64,000 nucleotides of DNA from Meconema thalassinum (lineage: Eukaryota; Arthropoda; Insecta; Orthoptera; Tettigoniidae): the NCBI GenBank assembly GCA_946902985.2, contig OX336395.1, positions 284,699,065 through 284,763,064 on the forward strand, given 5' to 3'. Below the pieces are notes generated by a model that saw nothing but the letters and a program-made list of their open reading frames with translations, made no database searches and was not told the DNA's origin. Positions within the stretch are counted from its first letter, which is position 1; each line of letters starts with the position of its first letter. Below are positions 44,654-53,459 of this stretch, piece after piece. A program made the position numbers and the translations under genes.

Positions 44654-46472
44654 TATAGCCTACTTTCTCCTAAATGCATGGGTATTGTTATAACTCTTTG
44701 TCCTTTTCAAGGAGTATAATTGAATGTTGGTTGTAGTAGCTTGTTGAAATACAACGTGCTATAGGGATATTAAACATTAATTTGAGGTGCCCTTTGCTAG
44801 TGCTACCTCTGTAAAAAATTCCATTCAATTAGGTTTCACCGTGTTTGAATTGATATGGGGAATGGATTTGCACACATACTTGGTCGCTATTTGCAAACTA
44901 TTGGGCTGATGACCTTGTAGTCATTCATAAGATGCTTTCCACAAAAGGGCATGTTGTTGCAAAATCTGTTAGAGATCAAATTATTAGGATGGTCGTAATT
45001 TGATTTAAGCTTCTAACATTTGAGTGGCCGTCATTCCGTTTCCGTCAAGATGGCGGCGATATAAAACATGACACTGAGGTGCCCTCTGCTAGTGCTACCT
45101 CTGTACCAAATTTCGTTCAATTCGGTTTCACCGTGTTTGAATTGATAGGGGGAATCGATTTGCACACATACTTGGCCACCATCTGCAAACTATTGGGCGG
45201 ATGATCTTGCAGTTTGGTGAGAATATGCTTCCCACATAATGCTTTGTTGTTGCAAAATTTGGTAGAGACTAGATCATTAGGTTGGTCGTAATTACATTTT
45301 AGATTTTAACATTTCGGTGGCCGCGATTACGTTTCCGGCAAGATGGCGGTAATATAAAACATGGCACTGAGAGGCCCATTGCTAGTGCTACCTCTGTACC
45401 AAATTTCGTTCCATTCGGTTTCACCGTGTGCGAATTGATAGGGGAATCGATTTTTACACAAAGATGGCCGCCATACGCAAAATATTAGGCTAATGACCTA
45501 TTAGTTTGGACAAAGGATGCTCCCTCCATAAAGGTATGTTGTGGCAAAATTTGGTAGAGATCGGATGATTAGGTTAATCGTAATTTGATTTAAGCTTTGA
45601 ACATTTCTGTGGCCGCCATTACGTTTCCGTCAAGATGGTGGCAATATAAAACATGACACTGAGGTGCCCTTTGCTAGTGCTACCTCTGTACCAAATTTCG
45701 TTCCATTCGGTTTCACCGTGTTCGAATTAATAGGGGGAATCGATTTTGACACAACGATGGCCGCCATCCGCAAACTATTAGGCTAATGGCCTATTAGATT
45801 GGTTAAAGGATGCTCCCTCCATAGAGGTATGTTGTTGCAAAATTTGATAGAGATCGGATGATTATGTCAGTCGTAATTTGATTTAAGCTTTGAACATTTG
45901 TGTGGCCGCCATTACGTTTCTGTCAAGATGGCAGCGATATAAAATATGACACTGAGGTTCCCTTTGCTAGTGCTACCTCTGTACCAAACTTCGTTCCATT
46001 CGGTTTCACCGTGTTTGAATTAATGGGGGGAATCGATTTTGACACAAAGATGGCCGCCATCCGCAAACTATTAGGCTAATGACCTATTAATTTGGTCAAA
46101 GGATGCCTCCATCATAAAGGTATGTTGTTGCAAACTTTGGTAGAGATCGGATGATTAGGTTAGTCGTAATTTGATTTAAGCTTTGAACATTTGTGTGGCC
46201 GCCATTATGTTTCCGTCAAGATGACGGCGATATAAAACATGACACTGAGGTGTCCTTTGCTAGTGCTACCTTTGTACCAAATTTCGTTCAATTCGCGTTC
46301 ACCGTGTTCGAATTGATAGGGGGGGGGTGGGGGGTGGACCGACATTCAGAGTACACACACTTACTCACACACAGACTCACACACAAGACACAGACAGACA
46401 CACTTTTTTCGCCCTGTGTTGATCTCGTAAGTCTACTTTGATTTTTTGCAAAAATTGAAAGTAGGCTAAAAA
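44654..46472 (+). mobile_element. Tandem-repeat-cored element L with inverted ends and a 3' terminal hairpin
   Basis: Left end TATAGCCTACTTTC (44,654) is the inverse of the right end GAAAGTAGGCTAAAAA (46,457-46,472). The core is a 292-293-bp tandem repeat: GCTAGTGCTACC recurs at 44,796, 45,088, 45,381, 45,673, 45,966 and 46,259. The right side has a G-run (46,319-46,335), a CA-rich microsatellite (46,350-46,405), the word TTGATCTCGTAAG and a hairpin (CTACTTT...TTTTTGCAAAAA...AAAGTAG). Central tandem repeats with a 3' hairpin recall Helentron-associated elements (inference); no protein is encoded. An 82-codon ORF at 46,193-46,441 is part of the repeat. Confidence 0.6.
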
Positions 46473-47535
46473 TGATTTAAACATTCAAATGTGACTCTTA
46501 AATAGTCCTCTGTGACTTATTTACATTCGCATATGCTACATGAACATGGCTTCTGGCCGTAAAAAGTTAATATTTTTAGCCTATTTTCATCTATGAAAAA
46601 AATAGGCTTATGAGATCACCTTTTGTCTGTGTGTCTGTCTGTGTGTGCGATGGTGTGTGTCCCCCCTAATAACTTGTAAACGGATGGAGCGATTTCAATG
46701 AAACTCGATAAGTTCATAGCACTAGTCCGGACGACCCCGACCGTGGCCTTAAAATTTTGTTACGTCTCACCAATCAAACATGGCGGCTGTGAGAAATATT
46801 TCACCAGCATTCAATATCTCCGAAACTATTACCGATATCACCCTGGAATATTTTACGGTGATAAAGGGAACTACTAGAATTTCACCTATATGACTTTTGA
46901 AATCCTCGTATCTACAAAACCAACATGGCGGCCAAGCGAAGTTGCGACTTTCTCGCGATTTAACCAACCAAACGCAATAAAACTTTGTACAGTGTATGTT
47001 TATACACAGTGTAATGCACCGACATCTAACTTCATTCAATTGTTTACATAACCTGAAGATGGCGGCTATGCGAAATATTTGACCGACATTTTATATCTCT
47101 GAAACTATTAGCGGTATCACCCTGACATTTTGTACGGAGACAAAGGGCACTACCGGTACTGGAAGTTCATCTATAAGACTTTGAAAAACCGGTTAACTAC
47201 AAAACGAATATGGCAGCCAAGCGAAATTGAAAATTTTAAATTGACCTTCCTCGCGATTTAATGATCCAATCGCTATGAAACTTGGTACAGGAAACGTTTA
47301 TACACATTGTAATGCACTGGTATCTAACTTAGTCCAATTGTTTATATAACCTCAAGATGGCCACTGTGCGAATTTCAATATTAAGATTTTATTTCTTGTG
47401 TCGTAATCATGCGATGGAAGTGAAAGACTGAATAATAAACCTATGCAATAATTTTCCTTTAATGGTACATGACTATGGCTTATACATATAACAATCCAAC
47501 ATGGCGACCTTCCGACATATTTCGATTGATCTCAA

Positions 47536-48132
47536 CGTGTAGCAAATGTGTAGAACGTGTAGCAAACAAGGTCATTGAAAAACTGAAGGAAAGCATCGAC
47601 TATAATACGGACATCATAAGGGAACTAAAAACTGAACTCGCACAACTCGCCTCGAGCGGCAATTACACGAAAAAACGGATAGTATCGAAATGTACCAGAG
47701 GCGGAACAGCTTGGGGATTTTCGGGGTAGCCTACCAGAAATTCCCGGCGAGGATACAGATCAATGAGTTCTAGATGTAGCCAGAAAAATTAACGTCCCAC
47801 TCGAGCTTACCAATATTGAGAGGTCCCATCGTGTAGGCTTCCGAGGAAGTAATAAAAGGAGACCTATTATTGTAAAATTCGTGTCCTACGCTGATCGGAA
47901 TGCTTTCTTCAAATCGAAGAAGTTTCTGAAGAACACCGGCATAACATTGCGGGAAGATTTAACGAAGGCCCGCACTGACCTACTAAAACAGACTATCGGC
48001 CATTTTGGCCTTAATTACACGTGCAGCATTGACAGTGTTACCATGGTACGTGTGGGTGATACAAAACACAGACTGACAACAACTCGAGACCTCGAGGCGT
48101 TGAAGAAGCGGTACCCAACACCCTCGAAGTAA
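47536..48132 (+). pseudogene. LINE ORF1 relic (coiled coil plus RRM-like nucleic-acid-binding region)
   Basis: The first part (47,560-47,670) encodes a coiled coil (VIEKLKESIDYNTDII, LKTELAQLASS). A middle part is interrupted by a stop and a frame change. The last part (47,805-48,130) reads ERSHRVGFRGSNKRRPIIVK, then FVSYADRNAFFKSKKFLKN and GITLREDLTKAR. This matches the C-terminal half of L1-type ORF1 proteins in insect LINEs ('RSHRVG...RPIIVKF...REDL'). The protein would coat LINE RNA in an intact element. Confidence 0.7.
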
Positions 48133-48493
48133 GGACCCCTTGGAGAATCGCGCAGTTGATGGTGACTCAACACTTCAACATAAATATGGAACCTGGAGAG
48201 GCTACTTGGAAATAAGGAATATTAAAATACTTTTTCTTTCTTTCTTACTCAAATTTATGTTATTAGTTAATTAGATTTAGATTCATTGCTCTAGTATATA
48301 AGTAATCATTTTCCTTCTCTATAACAACTTCAAAATTACTCTAGTACTGTATACTCGATATCTCACTAGATTTTCTTTTGTTTTCAGCGTAAATTAGGCT
48401 ATTCATTGTCTTTTGATTGGTCATTTTATCGTTTGTTTTATTATTTTTAATACCACAGTGATCTCAGGTTTGCAAAAGAGTTTATAGTATATA

Positions 48494-51378
48494 ATGTGTC
48501 TATATGTTCTTATTTCCGTAATTAACAAGTTATTCGTTTTTATGTCTCATGATGAACATGTATTGGCTGATCTACTATCAAACATTAGCTTGAGAAACAG
48601 AAACAGGCTTAAAGTGGCACACATCAACGCACAATCTCTAGTTGACTCATCCCACATTTCTGAATTCTGTCATACTTTTGGTAACTGTTCTTTCGACATA
48701 ATAACAGTCAATGAAACATTTCGTAAGCCCTCAATAGGGGATGCTGCAATTTATCTCAGTGGATACAACGTCTTTCGTAATGATAGACTTCTCAAAGGTT
48801 CAGGTGGCGTTGCCGTTCATGTCAAGGACACTATAAAATTCAACATCCTCAGCCAATCCCCGGGTGAATACAGTAAGAAACCGGAATATTAGATACTTGA
48901 ATTGATCCTGCCAGACTTAAAGATACTCTTTTCTTGTGTATACCGTCCACCAAAAGCTGGCTATTTAGACTCATTCTTGAACGATACGTACATACATTTA
49001 TTGAATTACAAATATATTTTCGTTGTTGGAGACATATTTGGCAGTGGTGCGTTTGAAACGGAAAGTATTCGTGAAATGATGAATACCTGCAACCTTGAAT
49101 GTTTGCCATTCACTGAAACCTTCCACACCGCTACCTGCGATAGCATTCTTGATATAATATCTTCCAACTGCAATGATCTTCTATGGATTATGGACAGGAG
49201 CCTGCTCCTGGATTCTCAGCTCATGACCTCTTGTACGCTGTATTTTCCTTATCTGCTCCAAAATCAAAACCCAAGACATACCTGGTGTGTGATTTCAGTA
49301 AATTTAGTTCTAGTGATTTTAGAGCGGATGCAGAATTACTCCCTTGGGAGTAGTTTTATAAAACAAACAATGTAGACGAAAAGGTCAGTCTCTTTAACCA
49401 AACCATCCACTTTCTGTATGACAAACATGCCCCTCAGAAGATAGTAAACGTTAAACACCATTCAACTCCATGGTCTGACAGAACAATTAAAGACTTGATA
49501 AATATTCGCGACAGAGCCCGCAAGGAATTTTTGAAGACAAAACTTCCAGACGACTATGACAAATTCAGAATTCTACGGAGTAACACAAAACAAGCGATAA
49601 AAAATGCTAAAGTAAAGTACACATTTAACCTCTTCAGACACTGTGAAAATGTTGCAGCTTCCTGGAGAGCTGCAAAATCTATTGGAATAGGTGCCAGCTC
49701 CGCACCCATTATCCGAATGCCAGTTTCCCCCTCCGAGCTGAGCGATCATTACTTACACGTAGTTCCCAACAGCAACACAACAAGAATATTCCAGACCGCA
49801 GAGCATTATAGACTTCTTCCGCCGCCAAATCATGAAAACTTCTACTTCAAGTACATATACCTACAACAAATAGTGAAAGCGATCAGGTCTATTCGTACTA
49901 AAGCCAAAGGTCCGGACAACATTCCAATCTCCCTTCTCTCAAATATTGTCTCGATATATTCCTGCCTGCCATTTTACACTTGTTCAACTCCTGTTTACAA
50001 AATGGAGAATATCCGACGCTCTGAAAGTGTGCGAATATACGCCCAGTGCCTAAGAAGAGAATACCTCCGTCTTGCAGTGATTTCAGGCCCATCAGCATAC
50101 TTTGTGCTGTAAGTAAAGTTCTAGAAAGAATAGTACATGAACAAATGTGTGAATAATCGACCAAATTTCACATCCTAAATCCTCATCAATCTGGATTTAA
50201 GAAAGGTCACAGCACAACTACCACGCTCTTAAAAATAACGTACGACATACGCTCAACAATTGACCAACGACATCCTATGCCTCTTTGATCTCAGTAGGGC
50301 CTTTGATTGCGTAAGCCATGAGTTGCTCCTTGCGAAGCTGCACTCCATTGGCTTATCGCGGAATGCATTGTCCTGGATTGAATCGTACCTAGCAGGTCGG
50401 CAACAGAGGGTGGTCATCTTCGATGGCTCCTCATCCAATTGGCAATCAGTAAGAAGTGGTGTACCCCAAGGGTCAGTTCTTGGACCACTGTGCTTCTCGC
50501 TTTATATAAATGATATGCCCAGTGTATTCAGAAACAGTCTCTGTCATATGTACGTTGATGACGTACAGGCCTACTTCCATTTCAGTCCCACTGATGCACC
50601 TCACCGTATAGAACTTTTCAACGAAGACATCGCTCACCTCCATCAGTGGACCCTAAACCATAACCTACAGTTAAATAATTCTAAGACTCAACTTATATGC
50701 ATTGGCTACACTAAACTTCTTAACTCTGTCGATCTTAACTCGCTCCCACCGATAAAATTACTAGACAATGATATCCCCTACAGCAACTCTGTGAACAACC
50801 TAGGAGTAATTTTCGATAGAACCTTCTCTTGGAGAGAGCATACCGCAGGTGTAATAAGGAAAACTATATCATCAATGCATATCTTGAAGCGGTATATCCC
50901 TTACACGCCGTCAAAAATGCGCGAGCTTTTAATCCAAACTTTGATACTCCCTATAATCGAATATGGATCAGTAGTGTATAACGACTTATCATAAACACTT
51001 AACATAAAATTACAGAGAGTTAAAAAGGCATCCGTTCGTTACATTTTAGACGTCAGGCGTGATGTACACATTACACCTTATTATGTGCAAATGCAGTGGT
51101 TGAAACTTCGTGAACGTAGGCAGCTGTCAATTGCTATCCTAACCCAGAAAATATTGTGTACAAAAACCCCTGGTTATCTCTATAATGTGTTTAAACCAAT
51201 GAACTCCATCCACAACAGAGAAAATAGATTTACTGATTTTACTCTACAGATTCCCGTCCACCGTACAACTAAGTACAATATATATCATTCCTTTGCACAG
51301 CTTCACGGCTCTTTAATACATCCCACCTTCACTCATTTACAAACTCTGTTAACACTACACAACTCAAGAAATACCTAA
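48494..51378 (+). pseudogene. LINE ORF2 relic (endonuclease and reverse transcriptase)
   Basis: Endonuclease: LKVAHINAQSLVDSSH (48,610-48,660), IITVNETFRKPS, GGVAVHVKD; an in-frame TAG at 48,890-48,892 interrupts it, then CVYRPPKAGY and VVGDIFGS (the GDFN site altered). A frame change lies between 49,370 and 49,490. RT: KAKGPDNIPISLL (about 49,900), PISILCAVSKVLERIV (other frame), HQSGFKKGHSTTT, LFDLSRAFDCVSHELLL (50,280), RSGVPQGSVLGPL (50,450), and MYVDDVQAYF with catalytic DD at 50,557-50,562. Thumb and C-terminal regions run to 51,378. At least three frameshifts and a stop disable it. The palm segment 50,260-50,994 is still open for 244 codons. Confidence 0.85.
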
Positions 51379-52421
51379 TGTCACGATTCCTGAAGGAATA
51401 TGAAACACCTCAGTTGTTGAATTCGTAAACCACGTAATATATTGTAAATACAGTAATTCATACACATTTTTTGAAATCTATCAGTGCCATACAGCATTTT
51501 ATAATGTTTTAAGTATCCAAGATACAACTTCCGTGGAATTGATAGTAGTTCGAGTAACCATGTCACTCATGTACTTGTTTCAATAATAGATCATAACATA
51601 ATTCAAATAAAGAATGTAGTCCTTTTTTAACATACTATAATTATTTTTTCTTCAGTAGATTTAATAATACATTAGGTAGGTTATTTGTTTAATTATTACA
51701 TTCTAATTTGCATTATTCATCTTGTATAACATGTTTGCTAATTGGTTTGTTTAATAATAAGTGTATTCTATATTTTGTTTTGTTAGTTGTTAAGCTAGGT
51801 TCAGTTTCTTATTGCGAAATTTCAAGCCAGAACATTGTACACGCTACATAAAGGGACTCTTTAGCCTCAGTGGCATTTCTTTATGAATACATTCAAATAT
51901 CTACGAATCTATTACAGCAATCAAAATTAATTTTTAATGTTCATAGGGGCTATGAACATACGTTCACCTATAGGACTATCAATTACCAGGTGATCACAAA
52001 TCCGACATGGCGGTTACGCGAAGTATAAATATTCACATGGTCGTTTCTCGCAATTTAACCATCAGAGTGCAGTGACATTTGGTACAGTAAATCCTTATAC
52101 AAATGTTAATCCACTGGAATCTAATTTATTTCAATTGTTTCCATAACCACAAGATGGCATCTGTGCGAAATTTAAAATCTCATTTTTACTTGTTGTGTGT
52201 TTATCATGTGACTGAAGTTTGAATACTACTCGTACACAATGACCTTCATGTAACAGTACATAACTCTAAGACCTACATATAATAAAATCCAACATGGCGA
52301 CCATCCGCAATATTTAGTTGGTTCTCAATATCTACGAATCTATTACAGCAATCGAACTGAAATTTTGTAAGTTGATAGAGGCAATTAACATAAGTAGGAT
52401 ATATGAAAATAGGCTATATAG

Positions 52422-52735
52422 TTCTTCACAGAACTACTTGTTTTAATTCATCCAACTCTCAGATAAATATTGATTTCCCACATAGGGCCTCCACGAGTTA
52501 AAATGGTACCGAATCTTATGCAAAGAACACTTCCTGTCCACGAATCAGCATTTGATCTTCATTGGCAATGAATCGTCCATGATTATTTTCATTATTATTA
52601 TGAATTTTGTTTTAGTTTTTAGGCGTTCAACTTATGAAATAAGAAGTAGAGGGTTGGCTTTTCTTGAATATTCCAGAGACAAGTGTCTTCTGAAAGAGTA
52701 ATTAGAATGACTTCGAAAAAGAAACGATCATTTAT
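52422..52735. other. No gene recognised
   Basis: AT-rich sequence between two repeats; nothing supportable. Confidence 0.3.
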
Positions 52736-53232
52736 ATAAACAGGTAAAAAGGTTCCGCACGATCAATCCTTTTATTAAATATCATCACTGTGTGTGGTCA
52801 TTAGCGGGACATGTTTCTAGGCCTAGTTATAAGTTTTGGCCCCTTCATCAGCCGATATGAAAGAAGCTTTTAGATATTTAAATTTGTATCGTGCTTTTTA
52901 TCTAAGTTGGCCTCACTCGCTTCATTGACTTTAGAAATTAAAAGGTTCATTCTGGTTCCGTGTTGATAAACTAATTAGTATAAAAAAGTAATAAAATCAA
53001 TGAAGCGAGCCAGGCTAACTTAGCTAGAAAAAAGCACCGTACAAATTTAGAGATCTACAGAGTCTTTCATATCGGCAGATAAAGGGTCAAAACTAATAAT
53101 TAGGCTTTGCAAAATGTCCCACTAATGACCACACAGTCATCATATTTAATTTAAGTATTGATCAGGCGGAACATTTAATGTGTTTATACTAATTAGTTTA
53201 CCAAAACGGAACCACACTGAACCTTGTAAGTT
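52736..53232. repeat. Interlocked inverted repeats (arms order a-c-a'-c')
   Basis: Segment a (52,736-52,930, from ATAAACAGG to TTCATTGAC) is inverted as a' (about 52,995-53,187). Segment c (about 52,938-52,982, AAGGTTCATTCTGGTTCCG to AATTAGTATA) is inverted as c' (about 53,184-53,230). Diagnostic words shared by a and a' are GATCAAT, GTGGTCATTAG(C/T)GGGACAT, CCGATATGAAAG and AGCCTGGCTCGCTTCATTGA-like sequence. No ORF. A piece of the same element is at 40,847-40,884. Confidence 0.65.
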
Positions 53233-53459
53233 CTAAATCTACGAAACGACTCTAAAAACAATTTGCCTAAAAATTGTGCGATTTGCACATTTCAAACGCC
53301 AGTGGCCTAACATACGTTAGACTACAATTGTATTAAACTGGTGCCAATTAAATATGTTATATGTGAGCATATTATAATTATTTGCTATCCGTTTTTATAT
53401 TGGTATAGCATGCATTAACTTGACCCGTTTAAATTTTAAAACGTGAAGAAATGAGTTAT

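Larger units (their letters stand above)
47536..51892 (+). mobile_element. Decayed two-ORF LINE (Jockey/CR1-like group) inserted in element R
   Basis: The left flank (ATTGATCTCAA, ending 47,535) and right flank (TCAAATATCTACGAATC, from 51,893) are the two halves of a core unit that is continuous at 52,310-52,340 (GGTTCTCAATATCTACGAATC). This fixes the ends to a few bases; the flanks share TCAA, possibly a short target duplication. Length is 4.36 kb. ORF1 and ORF2 relics are in the usual order. The 3' UTR (51,380-51,892) is AT-rich with no poly-A tail. Confidence 0.8.
46573..52421 (-). mobile_element. Tandem-repeat-cored element R, inverted relative to L, split by a LINE
   Basis: Left end TTTTTAGCCTATTTTC with a hairpin (AGCCTATTTTCAT...ATGAAAAAAATAGGCT, 46,578-46,608), then TATGAGATCAC and a GTCTGTGTG microsatellite: the mirror image of the right end of element L. 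The right end is ATGAAAATAGGCTATATAG (52,403-52,421), the inverse of the left end. The core has ATGGCGGC-type words every 134-154 bp (46,779; 46,922; 47,056; 47,210; 47,354; 47,500; then 52,005; 52,150; 52,291 after the LINE). Without the LINE it would be about 1.5 kb. No coding capacity. Confidence 0.6.
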
